This document shows, piece after piece, positions 26,145 to 36,270 of a stretch of 64,000 nt of DNA. A program made the translations under genes and the position numbers. The notes below the pieces were generated by a model. The model did no database searches and was not told where the DNA came from. It was given only the letters and a program-made list of their open reading frames with translations. The stretch is from Dysgonamonadaceae bacterium (GTDB lineage: Bacteria; Bacteroidota; Bacteroidia; Bacteroidales; Azobacteroidaceae). The stretch is from assembly GCA_031272075.1 (NCBI GenBank), contig JAISUK010000047.1, positions 25,524 through 89,523 of the forward strand. The letters run 5' to 3'. Position 1 is the stretch's first letter; the number at the start of each line of letters is the position of its first letter.

Positions 26145-27242
26145 TTATTTCAAGATTTGATCGAAAAGACTTTTCCAGTCCGCGGCGAAAGGTTCTTCGT
26201 ATTTGATTTCCTCCGTCGGATCATAGACAATCCGGTCGGCAATGAAATCGCTCATTTGCTGCGCCAACTGAGGCGGATTGTCCGGGTTGAAGAATTTGGC
26301 TTTGTCATACACGCCCACGGTCTCCTTGGCATACGGAAGATCTGAAATCAAGACAGGCTTCCCGTATTCTTTCGCTTCGGATACCGGCAGTCCCCAAGTC
26401 TCTATCTTCGACGGGAAAACAACACAATCACATTCCAAGAAATGCCGGTGCATGGCGTCCCTGTCCAGCAGGCCTACAAATTGCAGACTTTTCAGCCTAC
26501 CGTATTTTTTGTACAGGTGGCGCGTATAGCGGTTTTCCTTCCCGTCGATGGTGATGACGACTTTGAAATCGGCAACGCCTGCTTTTTCCAGCAATGCTGT
26601 CGCTTTGCAAAGGATTTCAAAGTTCTTATTGATCATCGGGCGTGCGGGAAACAGGAAAAGCGTCCGCTTATTCTTCGCTCCCGTAACTTCCGTTGCCGTT
26701 CTCGGAGTGGATTGCATCGGCAATGCCACCACAATTTTGTCGCGATCCAGACCGAACATTTTACCGAAAGCTTTGCGAAGCCATTCTTGCTGCACGACGA
26801 CAAAATCATTTTTCTTTATATTGATGCGATACATCTGCTTGGAAAGCAAGCTAAACAAATAGATCCGCGGCTGTATCCAAAAATATTGTATTCCGGGACT
26901 GTAGAACGGATAAGAATTTTGGCAATACAAGATTCTTCTTTCAGCCGACACATTCGGAGAAATGTCGTGCAATGAAATCCAGCAGTAGGGCTTCAGTTTT
27001 CGGGACAATCGACGAAAGCCCAGGTATTCATAGTACATTCGGAATAGCCAGGACTTACGCGAATTTTTAAAGGCGAGGTATTGAACATGCTCATAGTGCG
27101 GGAAAAGTTTTTCATCATGTACCAATGCGATAATTTCATACTCGTCTTTCGCATACTCCGACAACGATTCCAGGAAGGCCTGCATCACTTTGAGCGGGCC
27201 TCCTGCAAAGAAATTGATTCCCGATACGACTATTTTCCTCAT
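26145..27242 (-). CDS. GT-B glycosyltransferase (family 1/4-like)
   Basis: A 365-residue glycosyltransferase. The N-terminus MRKIVVSGINFFAGGPLKVM has the GGP acceptor loop, and the C-terminal half carries LFPARPMINKNFEILCKA and ETWGLPVSEAKEYGKPVLIS, the EX7E nucleotide-sugar site. The 63-base gap before the next gene holds nothing recognisable. It overlaps the second methyltransferase by four bases, so it is part of the same operon. Sugar donor and linkage unknown. Confidence 0.87.
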   Translation of the reverse strand: MRKIVVSGINFFAGGPLKVMQAFLESLSEYAKDEYEIIALVHDEKLFPHYEHVQYLAFKNSRKSWLFRMYYEYLGFRRLSRKLKPYCWISLHDISPNVSAERRILYCQNSYPFYSPGIQYFWIQPRIYLFSLLSKQMYRINIKKNDFVVVQQEWLRKAFGKMFGLDRDKIVVALPMQSTPRTATEVTGAKNKRTLFLFPARPMINKNFEILCKATALLEKAGVADFKVVITIDGKENRYTRHLYKKYGRLKSLQFVGLLDRDAMHRHFLECDCVVFPSKIETWGLPVSEAKEYGKPVLISDLPYAKETVGVYDKAKFFNPDNPPQLAQQMSDFIADRIVYDPTEEIKYEEPFAADWKSLFDQILK

Positions 27243-27982
27243 TCCGGCGACGAATTATTGTTTATCCAAAACAAACTCATGTGAATTGTTTTGATATGTA
27301 AAAACAATTTGCGAATCAGTGGCACATTCCACAGTCCGAAATCCACCCGTTGATAGCTGCCGCGTCCAAAAAGGGCGTCGAATATGCTCATCCATTTTTT
27401 CATGGAGAGAAACGACACGCCCACCCCGGCAGTATTCGCTCCCATGCGCTTCATGAGCATCTTGGCGGGTTTGAACGAAGTGAGCTGAAAAATCAGTCTG
27501 CTGGGCAGGTTATCGAACCATATTCCATTGTACATATTCTCAAAAATCGCCAGGTAATGGACATCGCGATGGCTTCTTATCACCTTCAACGTATTCTCGA
27601 TGTTTTGCCTCGTTTGTCGGTAAGTGTTGGAAACCAGGTGATGCAACACCCAGTTGATAAATACGATATCCACATGATTCACGGACAAATATGTTTCCAG
27701 GTTTTCCACCGAATCCAATATGATTTTTTTTCGCGGATTTTCCTTGTTAATCTCAATCAGATTTTTGGCATTGTCCAGCAGAATCGCATGCGATTTGGGA
27801 TAATGAGCTAAAATTCTATCCGTAAACATACCATTCCCCCCCCCTATATCCAGAAATGTAAACTCGCCGGTAATGAAATCCCTGTCGATGAAATTGACGA
27901 CAGCGTCCCACAATTCGCCGTTCACATATTCTGTGTTGAAAGACTCCAACTGATCCGAACTGAGTTGTTTTAATTTATCCAT
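27239..27982 (-). CDS. SAM-dependent methyltransferase
   Basis: A 247-residue methyltransferase with FLDIGGGNGMF at about 45-55 as SAM motif I, NLIEINKENPRKK, and INWVLHHLVSNTY in the post-motif region. It has a basic, hydrophobic C-terminus (PLIRKLFLHIKTIHMSLFW). It overlaps the upstream glycosyltransferase by 13 bases and the downstream one by four. Probably decorates the polysaccharide; no specific family beyond methyltransferase type 11/12 can be given. Confidence 0.78.
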   Translation of the reverse strand: MDKLKQLSSDQLESFNTEYVNGELWDAVVNFIDRDFITGEFTFLDIGGGNGMFTDRILAHYPKSHAILLDNAKNLIEINKENPRKKIILDSVENLETYLSVNHVDIVFINWVLHHLVSNTYRQTRQNIENTLKVIRSHRDVHYLAIFENMYNGIWFDNLPSRLIFQLTSFKPAKMLMKRMGANTAGVGVSFLSMKKWMSIFDALFGRGSYQRVDFGLWNVPLIRKLFLHIKTIHMSLFWINNNSSPE

Positions 27983-29157
27983 GATGATTGATTATTCATT
28001 AATTCTCGAAATAACTGCAGCCACAATGCCATGACTTTTTCTTCGGTATAATTGTACGAAGCAGTTCGTGCTGCTTTTCCCATCGATACGCGCAGTGTCT
28101 CCGATTCGATCATTGCAATGATTTTATCCGAAAGGGCAGCGATATCGCCGGCTTTGACCAGAAATCCGTTTTCCCCATCGGTAATGATGTCTTTCGGTCC
28201 GCAGGGGGCATCGAATGCAACCAACGGCAGTCCGCACGACATGGCCTCGATCAGCACCATCGGAAGCGCATCCAGACAACGGGAGGGAAACAGCATGACG
28301 GAATGTTTCAGAAATTCGGCATGAATATCTTTTACCGGATCAAAAATTGTGATCACCGGTTCCAATCCGTATTGCCGGATCAAGGCATTCAATTTTTCTT
28401 TTTGACTGCCGCCTCCGAAAATCGAGAGCGTCCAGTCGGGATGTGTCCGATGCACAATCCGCCAGGCTTCTATCAACTGGTCGAATCCTTTCTCGTAGAC
28501 GAGCCTGCCGACTGCGATCGCTTTCTTTGCAGTACAGTCGGAAACCTTGTCCGGGATAAACGACAACGGATTCGGGATGATCTCCACATTCCGTTCGTTT
28601 TTCCAGCTCATGCGTTCTTCTTTGGTCAACACAACCAACCTGGAGAGTTTTTTGCAATCATTTCTGAGTTTACGGGTACGGACTTGCTCTACAAAGATCG
28701 GAATCGGAGAATGATACATCTGGCGTGCCATGAGATAGCGGTAATTTCCCGGAAAATGGAGTTCTCCAATTTTGATACTCCCGTCGTTCAATCGGTTGAT
28801 AAACTCAATATCCAGTCCCAGGGTCGAGATTGTGATATCCGGACGAATGTCGTCCAGTAATTTTTTCAATGCATGCTTGTATTCTTTGATTTTTTTATAA
28901 CGCGAAATCAGTTTTTCGACATAGGATTCCTTTCCAAAATTAACATAAATGCCGATTTCCAGATGATAAAGATGGACTTGGGGGGACAGCGGGTAAAAAA
29001 CAGGCGTCCCGATTTGTTCAGTAGTGACAATCGACACATCGTAATTCATTTTTTCAGCCAGGTAATTCGCCTTGATGGTAACGACACGTTCCATTCCGCC
29101 TGAGTTGGAAAGGCCTCCTGGAAGCAGATACACTATTTTTGGTTTCAGTTCTTCCAT
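27970..29157 (-). CDS. Glycosyltransferase family 4-type
   Basis: A 395-residue GT-B enzyme: N-terminal LPGGLSNSGGMERVV (GGMER acceptor loop), AVGRLVYEKGFDQLIEAW at the start of the donor half, and EAMSCGLPLVAFDAPCGP as the EX7E motif. The combination GGxER plus CGPxxII is typical of enzymes adding amino sugars or galactose in O-antigen loci, but I do not assign a donor. It lies three bases from the polymerase gene. Confidence 0.91.
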   Translation of the reverse strand: MEELKPKIVYLLPGGLSNSGGMERVVTIKANYLAEKMNYDVSIVTTEQIGTPVFYPLSPQVHLYHLEIGIYVNFGKESYVEKLISRYKKIKEYKHALKKLLDDIRPDITISTLGLDIEFINRLNDGSIKIGELHFPGNYRYLMARQMYHSPIPIFVEQVRTRKLRNDCKKLSRLVVLTKEERMSWKNERNVEIIPNPLSFIPDKVSDCTAKKAIAVGRLVYEKGFDQLIEAWRIVHRTHPDWTLSIFGGGSQKEKLNALIRQYGLEPVITIFDPVKDIHAEFLKHSVMLFPSRCLDALPMVLIEAMSCGLPLVAFDAPCGPKDIITDGENGFLVKAGDIAALSDKIIAMIESETLRVSMGKAARTASYNYTEEKVMALWLQLFRELMNNQSSWIN

Positions 29158-29160
29158 AGA

Positions 29161-30474
29161 TCATCCGGCCAAACCGGCAACTAAATTTCTGCGTTTTTCC
29201 ACCCGATCGTAATGCCGTACCATGAATGAGGAACCGAGGAAAAGCAGGATTACCTCCGTGATATTTTGCGAAGCCAAAGCCTCTGCTTTTAATTCCAGGA
29301 CAAACAGGTATAAAAATAGCGTCCCGATACACACAAAGTCCGCCCAACTTTGATGCGTCTTGTTGCGTTTGGAAATCAGTAGCGGCTCATAGAAATAGAG
29401 CGTTTGATAAAAGATCAGATACAGCAAGTAAAACACACCTCCATAGAGCACCGTCCGCATATAGCCCGCGTCGGTATCGCCGTAGTATCCATCCGATTTC
29501 AGGTATCTTCCGGTACCTCTGAACATGACATCTTCCGGTATTTCATAATAGTGGTCATAAAGCATAATGTCTGTTGAATGCGTCGAAAGTCGTCCGGTTT
29601 CTTCGTATTGATAAAACATTTCAAAGGCGAAAGGAAACACATGATTAACGAGTGCGGTTTGTCGCTGCGACGGCATAAACAAAAATACCACGAACAAAAA
29701 CAAGAGAAACAGGATTGTCGTTTGTAGCAGGCTGATCAGGGTCTTGATTGGTTTTCGGAAAATGAACAAGCACATCAGTGCGCCCATGCCCAAGCCGACA
29801 AATGCCGTACGTCCGGTGAGGAGTGATCCGAACAACAGCAAGAAGAGGCAAATATATATTTTATAACCCGTAATGAGTTTTTGTCCGTCGATCAACAATA
29901 TCCTGAAAAGCAAGACAAAAGCGATTCCGTACCCGGCGGGAAGTTCAAAAAACGGCTGACCGGCAAGCACATACCCCCTGAAATAAATATCAAACGGACC
30001 ATTGAGCAAGAAATCCTGGATATATTCTTCTTTTATCGAAATCAACCAACTGCCGACAGCGGGTATCGTGAAACCCAGAAACTGAATCAATCCTTGCAAT
30101 ACGAATGCGTAAACCACAATTTTCATGGCTTCTTCAAAGGAGGAGGATTCTTTGCCTTCGATCAACACCGGCAGGCAGAAAACCAAACAACTCAGCATAA
30201 AAAGTTGCAATACAAACACTTTAACGAGCGTAATCTCGTAGGTGTTTCGGGTAATGGCAATGAAGGCGCAGATGAGAATAGTGCATATCAGTCCGATAAA
30301 GATGATGAAATTGTACTTCTTGAAGAAAAAAGTGAAAGGAATCGTATTTTTGAAATAGACATAATAACATGCAGCCAGGATAACGGATAAGCTGGATGAA
30401 TAATAGATATAGGGAAGTTTGAAATTGAAAATAATCAAAAACAAAAGTATCACCCTGAAAAAAGTCCGTAACAT
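29161..30474 (-). CDS. O-antigen/polysaccharide polymerase-like membrane protein (Wzy)
   Basis: A 437-residue protein with about 11-12 predicted membrane helices and few charged segments, the profile of Wzy polymerases and O-antigen ligases. Supporting residues include the periplasmic loop before FFELPAGYGIAFVLLFR and the LLTGRTAFVGLGMGALM segment that resembles ligase-family glycine-rich turns. Sequence conservation in this class is low, so the call rests on topology and on position between a GT4 and a GT2 gene with a Wzx gene nearby. It would link repeat units on the periplasmic face. Confidence 0.78.
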   Translation of the reverse strand: MLRTFFRVILLFLIIFNFKLPYIYYSSSLSVILAACYYVYFKNTIPFTFFFKKYNFIIFIGLICTILICAFIAITRNTYEITLVKVFVLQLFMLSCLVFCLPVLIEGKESSSFEEAMKIVVYAFVLQGLIQFLGFTIPAVGSWLISIKEEYIQDFLLNGPFDIYFRGYVLAGQPFFELPAGYGIAFVLLFRILLIDGQKLITGYKIYICLFLLLFGSLLTGRTAFVGLGMGALMCLFIFRKPIKTLISLLQTTILFLLFLFVVFLFMPSQRQTALVNHVFPFAFEMFYQYEETGRLSTHSTDIMLYDHYYEIPEDVMFRGTGRYLKSDGYYGDTDAGYMRTVLYGGVFYLLYLIFYQTLYFYEPLLISKRNKTHQSWADFVCIGTLFLYLFVLELKAEALASQNITEVILLFLGSSFMVRHYDRVEKRRNLVAGLAG

Positions 30475-30478
30475 ATAT

Positions 30479-31363
30479 TTATCTACAAAAAAGTAATTTA
30501 ATAAATCCTTTAATAAAGTTTTTCACCATAAATCCATCCACGTATGTTACCGGGAAATGCAGGTAACGCAACGATTCTTTCTTATGGTTTCTCGCCAACA
30601 CGCAGAAAGTCAGTGAATCCCTTCTTGAAAGCACTTTCCTGGCCAATTGGGGAGTCATTTTGTCTTTCCAGCTATTTACAACTTTCCATGCCTCGACATA
30701 CATTTTAAGTATGTTGTTCGACACGTTCGCTTCATGTCTCCGATAGTAACACAGATCTTCGTCCATGTAAGCTATCTTCTCGTTATATGCGATCTTAAGC
30801 CACATATCCCAATCTTCGATCGGGGTATTTTCATTGTATCCGCCCTGTTTTTCAATAACACTTCTTCGCATCATTGTAGCGCCGGCAGGAATACAATTAT
30901 TCTCTATCAACGATTCGAACGACAGGTCGCTTTCCGGCTGCAATATCGGAGTAAAAATAGTAAAATTTTCCAAGATATTACTATTTTCGTCGATATAACG
31001 CACTTTTCCGACCACAACGGCCACTTCCGGATGACTTTCCATGAATTTTACTTGCTTTTCGAGGCGGCCTTCCACCCACACATCGTCGGATGCAACGCCG
31101 GTCAGATATTTGCCTTTGGCGTAGCCGATGATCTTATTCATGGTTTTCGGAACGCCCTGATTCGGTTGAAATTCCAGGAAGAAATTGTATTTCTGCCTCA
31201 GATTTTCAAGGATCTCGCGCGAACCGTCGGTAGATCCGTCGTCGATAACAATCAATTGTATATTCTTATACGACTGATTCACGACACTCAAAATACTTTC
31301 TTCGATGTACTTCTCATGATTGTACGACGTCACATATACTGAAACTAACGGATCATTCATCAA
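30479..31363 (-). CDS. Glycosyltransferase family 2
   Basis: GT-A-fold inverting enzyme of 294 residues. VSVYVTSYNHEKYIEESI opens the nucleotide-binding half, VIDDGSTDGSREIL holds the first aspartates, and GVASDDVWVEGRLEKQ carries the DxD-like metal site near 95. ENTPIEDWDMWLK near 180 resembles the catalytic ED-W block. It fits the A-type GT2 enzymes of O-antigen clusters. Five bases separate it from the polymerase gene downstream. Confidence 0.93.
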   Translation of the reverse strand: MMNDPLVSVYVTSYNHEKYIEESILSVVNQSYKNIQLIVIDDGSTDGSREILENLRQKYNFFLEFQPNQGVPKTMNKIIGYAKGKYLTGVASDDVWVEGRLEKQVKFMESHPEVAVVVGKVRYIDENSNILENFTIFTPILQPESDLSFESLIENNCIPAGATMMRRSVIEKQGGYNENTPIEDWDMWLKIAYNEKIAYMDEDLCYYRRHEANVSNNILKMYVEAWKVVNSWKDKMTPQLARKVLSRRDSLTFCVLARNHKKESLRYLHFPVTYVDGFMVKNFIKGFIKLLFCR

Positions 31364-31370
31364 TTTTATT

Positions 31371-32231
31371 TTAATTGTTTCGTCTTTCCGATGCGATTCT
31401 TTTCATGATTTCCGAATCGGACTTCATGTCGAATTTTCTTGCAAAAAAAGCATCAGAAGCCATTATTTTGTCGTAATCGGAACTGTTCAATACCTTTGGA
31501 AAATCCGGTCCGGTAAGCCAATCGATATATCTTTTATCATTATTTACCGTTGTTGCGCGGTAAGGTGAATTGAGAACGATGGTTTGCAACCAAATCTCAT
31601 CAGATATGCGCGTATGGCGGAATGAATCCGTATATTCCGGATGCCGCTCTATGTAATCCAGAATATATTGCATCGTTTCTTGAGCGATGTTGACCCATTG
31701 TGCGCCCCCGTAATAAGTAAGCGGGAGCAATTTCCGTCGCAAGCCCAACAGTTTCTGAAACAAGCGGAAGATGCTGCACAATCGGTTCCCCAGCGACGGC
31801 GATCGGGGATTTTTCAGGTGTTCCCAATATAGCTGAAGTCGGTCGAACCCACCACTCAGTTTCCAGTCGGGTCGCGGCAATTGTTGATATGAAATGAAAT
31901 TCGTATCGCGGCATTGTTGGATTTCTTCGATGATTCGTTTGTTGCTTTTCAATGGGAAATCGCTGCCGCTGATCAACATATAATAATCGCAATGATGACT
32001 GTAAGCCAGTTTCATCAAATCCAGCGTAGCGAGTATCATCGTCTGACTGCCCCAATAGATGGTATGCTTCTTGATGACATGCACCTGCGGCTCTCCATCG
32101 AAAAGCGAGGGAGAAATCGCACATTTCTTGTCGATGTGGATATAGATCTGAAAATCCGTTTTCAGTTCATTCACCAACCACCGCAGTTGCTCGAAATTCG
32201 CATGTGCCAATATCAAAATGCCGACAGTCAT
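31371..32231 (-). CDS. Core-2/I-branching-type beta-1,6-N-acetylglucosaminyltransferase family (GT14)
   Basis: A 286-residue enzyme: ILILAHANFEQLRWLVNEL, IYIHIDKKCAIS, a middle block with YYMLISGSDFPLKSNKRI, GGAQWVNI and the late ISDEIWLQTIVLNSP. These match the GT14 branching glycosyltransferases that occur in bacterial polysaccharide loci, which need no metal. The SGSDFPL block is the clearest signature. It would add a branch sugar, probably but not certainly an amino sugar. It lies one base from the flippase stop region. Confidence 0.87.
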   Translation of the reverse strand: MTVGILILAHANFEQLRWLVNELKTDFQIYIHIDKKCAISPSLFDGEPQVHVIKKHTIYWGSQTMILATLDLMKLAYSHHCDYYMLISGSDFPLKSNKRIIEEIQQCRDTNFISYQQLPRPDWKLSGGFDRLQLYWEHLKNPRSPSLGNRLCSIFRLFQKLLGLRRKLLPLTYYGGAQWVNIAQETMQYILDYIERHPEYTDSFRHTRISDEIWLQTIVLNSPYRATTVNNDKRYIDWLTGPDFPKVLNSSDYDKIMASDAFFARKFDMKSDSEIMKRIASERRNN

Positions 32232-32232
32232 G

Positions 32233-33720
32233 TCAATGGTTTTTTTTGTTTTTCAAATAATTTCTAAACAACTCTTTTAAACCGATCCGTTCGTTCAAGC
32301 ATCGCAATGAATATAGCAATGACAACAAGAACAGTCCGCTTCCAAGCGTATATATCCAAATCGCAGGCAGGCAACAAGTGATCACGAAAGCGACGACAAG
32401 CACCGCCAACTGAATCAGAAACACTTTTTGAAATTCTTTTGCGAAGAAAATCCGGTATTTCAACTTCACATAAATCGTAATCACGAGGTAATTGATCAGG
32501 AACCCCGAAACGATACCGATGCCGATGCCTTCCAGGTTCCCAAAATAATACCCAACGATTGATCCCGCTAAGATAATAGCATTTCCGAAAATTTCCAAGA
32601 AAAAGAAGCGTTTTGTATCACCTTTTGCCAAAGTGACGTATCCCAATGCCCACGATGCTGTTTTGATTATCATCCCCATCGTCAGCCATCTGGAATAGAC
32701 CAAGATCGGCATAAATTCGGAGCTCAACAGCAGTTGAATGACAATCGGCATGAAAGTCATATACAAGATGATCAACGGGACAACAATCAGGATGGCGATC
32801 TCGCCCTGTTCGTTGACCGCATCTTTCATTTTACCGACATCGTCCTGGAGGGTGGCTAATTTTGGAAAATAATCCACCGTCATGGCCGCAAATATCAACC
32901 CCAGATATTGGTTGGTGATCGACCATCCGGAGGAAAACAAACCGACCTGGTCTTCACCCGACTGACCGGCGATGAAAAGAAGGGTCATGTAGTAGGTCAA
33001 CTGGCTGATCAGCGTCCCCATGTTGTACATGATTCCGAATTTAATCATCACTTTTCCTTTTTCAAACAGCTCTTTTTCGGTGACTGTAACCGGGAGCACC
33101 GGTATTTTACGGACGTAATACCACGAAAAGAAGGTTGTGACAATCGCCGAAAGAATCAACGCAGGCGCGATTCCGTCATTGCCCCAGAAATAATAGAGCG
33201 GAACAACGATGATTAGTCCGACCAGCGAACTCAACATGATCGACTTGGCATATTCTTTATGTTTGCGCGCTCCCTGAAGGATAGCGACTTGTCCCCAGTT
33301 GAAAGTCATCAGCAACAACACCGCCGAGAGGCAGACGAACGTCCAGGTATGGCTATTGTCGTCAAATGACGATCGGCTCAGTATTGGTGCAAGCGCAATG
33401 GTGACGGCCACGCCGAGCAAGCCGGTAATCCACATCCATTTCTGTAACGTTTTGACGATGATGGAAAATGTATGCATGTCTCCTTTTGCATAGACCGGAG
33501 CAATGTCTCTGGTGGCACTGAAGTTAAGCCCCATATTCGTGAGCGAGGTGATCAGATTGATGGGAGACTGATACAAATTGTTGATTCCGTAGCCGGCCTT
33601 TCCTAGCAGGACAGCGATCATTTTCGACTTTATCAGACCGATGATGATTGAAAACAATTGAACGGATCCGAATAGACTTATCGCCTTAAATATTTGTCTA
33701 TATGAATGTTGATCTGACAT
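32233..33720 (-). CDS. Wzx-type polysaccharide flippase (MOP superfamily)
   Basis: A 495-residue membrane protein with about 12-14 helices, beginning with the amphipathic segment YRQIFKAISLFGSVQLFSIII and KSKMIAVLLGKAGYGINNLY, which is typical of O-antigen translocases. It moves the lipid-linked repeat unit to the periplasmic face. Repeated polar positions inside helices (LINYLVITIYVKLKY, FNWGQVAILQGARKH) fit the family. There is one such gene in the cluster, as expected for a Wzx/Wzy pathway. Confidence 0.92.
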   Translation of the reverse strand: MSDQHSYRQIFKAISLFGSVQLFSIIIGLIKSKMIAVLLGKAGYGINNLYQSPINLITSLTNMGLNFSATRDIAPVYAKGDMHTFSIIVKTLQKWMWITGLLGVAVTIALAPILSRSSFDDNSHTWTFVCLSAVLLLMTFNWGQVAILQGARKHKEYAKSIMLSSLVGLIIVVPLYYFWGNDGIAPALILSAIVTTFFSWYYVRKIPVLPVTVTEKELFEKGKVMIKFGIMYNMGTLISQLTYYMTLLFIAGQSGEDQVGLFSSGWSITNQYLGLIFAAMTVDYFPKLATLQDDVGKMKDAVNEQGEIAILIVVPLIILYMTFMPIVIQLLLSSEFMPILVYSRWLTMGMIIKTASWALGYVTLAKGDTKRFFFLEIFGNAIILAGSIVGYYFGNLEGIGIGIVSGFLINYLVITIYVKLKYRIFFAKEFQKVFLIQLAVLVVAFVITCCLPAIWIYTLGSGLFLLSLLYSLRCLNERIGLKELFRNYLKNKKNH

Positions 33721-33735
33721 CTTCGCCCTGTGGTA

Positions 33736-34854
33736 CTACCATTTATTTAACACCTCGACGACTTTTCTTCGATCCGCACTTTTCATCACCGGACTCATCG
33801 GCAGGCTCAGCACTTCATCGCTGATCTGTTCCGTCACCGGAAACGAGGGGAAGTTCCATTGTTGATACGCCTTTTGTTTGTGCGGCGGGATGGGATAATG
33901 AATCAGGGTTTCTATTTCGTTTTCTTTCAAATACGACTGCAAGGCGTCACGGTTTTTACTGCGCACCACAAAAACATGCCATACATGCTCTTCCCAATCG
34001 GTTATCATCCGGTAGTCGCCGGCGCCAACCGGCAAAATGATCTTCTCATTGGAGATGTGTTTGCAATAGTATTTGGCGATTTCTCTGCGAAGGGCATTGT
34101 CGGAGTCGAGTTCCAGCAATTTCACATACAACACGGCAGCTTGAATCTCATCCAATCGACTATTGAATCCCAGATAATCATTGACGTATTTCTTTTTGCT
34201 GCCGTAATTGGCCAAAGTCCTGATCACCTCGGCCAGGGCTTCGTCATTTGTCGTGACAGCGCCCGCATCGCCCAAAGCACCCAGATTCTTGCCGGGGTAG
34301 AAACTGTTGCCCGCGACATCGCCGATAGCGCCGCAACGTCGGTTGCCAAAAAAAGCGCCCGCCGCTTGTGCATTGTCTTCAATCAGTTTCAAGCGGTATT
34401 TGTTGCACAGCGCGATCACTTGATCATTGCACGCATTCCTGCCATATAAATGGACGATGACGATTGCTTTGGTTCGAGGCGTGATTACCGCTTCTATTTT
34501 TGTAGAATCGATATTGAAGGTATTGATATCAACATCCACCGGCACCGGCTTGAGTTTATTGTCGGTGACGGCGAGCCAGGTTGCTATAAACGTATGTGCC
34601 GGGACGATGATTTCATCGCCTTCGTGCATGACGCCCATTTCGATGTATGCTCTGAAAATCAACCGCAGGGCATCCAATCCACTGGCTACACCTACGCACG
34701 AATGCACTCCGAGAAACGATGCGTATTTTTCTTCAAATATACTTAAATAATCGCCGAACAGATACCTTCCGGAATCAATTACATTGTTCACTACCATTTT
34801 TATTCCCCCGGCTTTCCTTCTCGTAACCGCTCTCAAGTCGTAAAAACTTATCAT
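33736..34854 (-). CDS. DegT/DnrJ/EryC1/StrS sugar aminotransferase (FdtB-like)
   Basis: PLP-dependent enzyme (372 residues) that aminates a keto sugar nucleotide, here most likely at C3 of a dTDP-6-deoxyhexose, since isomerase and acyltransferase genes lie next to it. Features: [18 protein letters not shown] near the start, [15 protein letters not shown] at about 58-72, [11 protein letters not shown], the PLP-lysine region [16 protein letters not shown] (lysine near 188), and [14 protein letters not shown]. This is the FdtB/QdtB type. It shares four bases with the upstream GNAT-like gene. Confidence 0.92.
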   Translation of the reverse strand: MISFYDLRAVTRRKAGGIKMVVNNVIDSGRYLFGDYLSIFEEKYASFLGVHSCVGVASGLDALRLIFRAYIEMGVMHEGDEIIVPAHTFIATWLAVTDNKLKPVPVDVDINTFNIDSTKIEAVITPRTKAIVIVHLYGRNACNDQVIALCNKYRLKLIEDNAQAAGAFFGNRRCGAIGDVAGNSFYPGKNLGALGDAGAVTTNDEALAEVIRTLANYGSKKKYVNDYLGFNSRLDEIQAAVLYVKLLELDSDNALRREIAKYYCKHISNEKIILPVGAGDYRMITDWEEHVWHVFVVRSKNRDALQSYLKENEIETLIHYPIPPHKQKAYQQWNFPSFPVTEQISDEVLSLPMSPVMKSADRRKVVEVLNKW

Positions 34855-35792
34855 ATTTTGATGTCTATTTTATATAAATCAAGCGCAACTCCGCGTCCGC
34901 CCATCCCTTCCTTTTGTTGTATCAGACCGGTATTCAGCACACGTCCGCCCTGTTCGGTCGAGATGCCCCAACTATAATGGTTGCGATCGCGATACACTTC
35001 ATTGATCAGGAAATCGTTGAGATAATCAAGCGCTCCCAATGTCCTGCCTTCCTGCGAATTGGCCATGTATTGGGTATGGACAAGGCCATCGTAATCGTAA
35101 ATGACGATTCCGGCCAATAATTTCGTATCTGACCGCAATTCATACAGTTTGATTTGTTGCGGGAAATGATTTTTCAGATGGTGGATTTCCTCCAGGCTAT
35201 GCACCGGTTTAGCCTGGAATTTCGACAAAACCGCCGTCAGCAGTTCCCAATATTCGGTAAAATCCGTCGCTTCGGCCAGCCGCAATGCGTCATTTCGTTT
35301 ACATTTCTCGACTGCTTGACGTTTTCCTTCCGAAAACCGTATTTTGTGCGACTGTGACAATACAGAAGAAATGTCGCGTTTAATCAATTTTGCTTCATAC
35401 CTGAACAAAGCGTACAAATCTTCTTCGGAAGGATATTTATGAAACACAGACGGGATCACTTTGTAAATGATGGCATTAAATCCTTTGTCTGCACAATAGT
35501 GATACAACAAATCAAAAATTTCCAACACCTCCGACATCCACAGGTCGTAATGCATCACCAAACCTCCAAATGTCAATCCCGCATGAGAGATGAGTTCCTT
35601 ACCGTTTTCATTGGCCGGTAACACCGCGACGATTTTATTTTTTTTCTCGAAAATAATGGAATGGTCTGTAAATCGATCTTCATGATAATCCATGTAGTCG
35701 CGACAGAAAAGAAAAATCCCGTTCTTGGAAGATCTAACAAATTGATCCCAAGCAGGTTTATCTATTTTAGAGTATCTTTTTAGTGTAATCAT
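34851..35792 (-). CDS. GNAT/FemAB-like acyltransferase
   Basis: A 313-residue protein of two GNAT-like halves: [19 protein letters not shown] near 70 with the tell-tale glycine-rich turn, and [21 protein letters not shown] with [17 protein letters not shown] in the second half. Such FemAB/BioF2-like proteins occur in polysaccharide loci and may acylate or aminoacylate an amino sugar. The gene overlaps its neighbours by four bases on both sides, so it is tightly coupled to the aminotransferase and the hexapeptide acyltransferase. Substrate unknown. Confidence 0.75.
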   Translation of the reverse strand: MITLKRYSKIDKPAWDQFVRSSKNGIFLFCRDYMDYHEDRFTDHSIIFEKKNKIVAVLPANENGKELISHAGLTFGGLVMHYDLWMSEVLEIFDLLYHYCADKGFNAIIYKVIPSVFHKYPSEEDLYALFRYEAKLIKRDISSVLSQSHKIRFSEGKRQAVEKCKRNDALRLAEATDFTEYWELLTAVLSKFQAKPVHSLEEIHHLKNHFPQQIKLYELRSDTKLLAGIVIYDYDGLVHTQYMANSQEGRTLGALDYLNDFLINEVYRDRNHYSWGISTEQGGRVLNTGLIQQKEGMGGRGVALDLYKIDIKI

Positions 35793-36265
35793 CGGGCGAT
35801 TGTTTTAAGCAAACGAGCTGGAGTTCCGCCTATTACCGAATAAGGGGGAAAACTCCGATCTACATAAGCATTGGCCGCCACGACACAACATTCACCCAGT
35901 TCTACTCCCGGCATGATGATTGCATTGGCGCCGATCCAGCAGTGGTCGCCAATCTTAACAGGCATCGTGACAATCGGGTAGAATTGTTGCATGAATGTGC
36001 TGGCATTGGGTCCGGAATCCGCCATGATGTTCACCCGTTGTGCGATAGAGACCTGTTTTCCGATGCTCACTTTGGCGGCAAATCCGTTGATGATGGAAAA
36101 CATGCCGACATACGAACCGCTTCCGATCTCCAGCAATGCATGTTCGCTTCCAAAGATACTGCAATATTTTGCAATTTTTACGCCGTCGCCGATAATGACA
36201 TTATTGATGGCGCTGGTCGGATCTACAATCACCGCTTTCCCCAATTGAATATTACTGATAATCAT
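35789..36265 (-). CDS. Left-handed beta-helix (hexapeptide) acyltransferase, FdtC-like
   Basis: A 158-residue protein built of hexapeptide repeats, as seen in IIGDGVKIAKYCSIFG, IGSGSYVGMFSIIN and VKIGDHCWIGANAIIMPGV, ending with the family signature SVIGGTPARLL. Such trimeric enzymes N- or O-acetylate sugars with acetyl-CoA; the likely catalytic histidine is not certain. Placed between the amino-sugar genes it probably N-acetylates the 3-amino sugar made by the aminotransferase, like FdtC or QdtC. Galactoside or serine acetyltransferase relatives are the alternative. Confidence 0.87.
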   Translation of the reverse strand: MIISNIQLGKAVIVDPTSAINNVIIGDGVKIAKYCSIFGSEHALLEIGSGSYVGMFSIINGFAAKVSIGKQVSIAQRVNIMADSGPNASTFMQQFYPIVTMPVKIGDHCWIGANAIIMPGVELGECCVVAANAYVDRSFPPYSVIGGTPARLLKTIAR

Positions 36266-36270
36266 CGCAT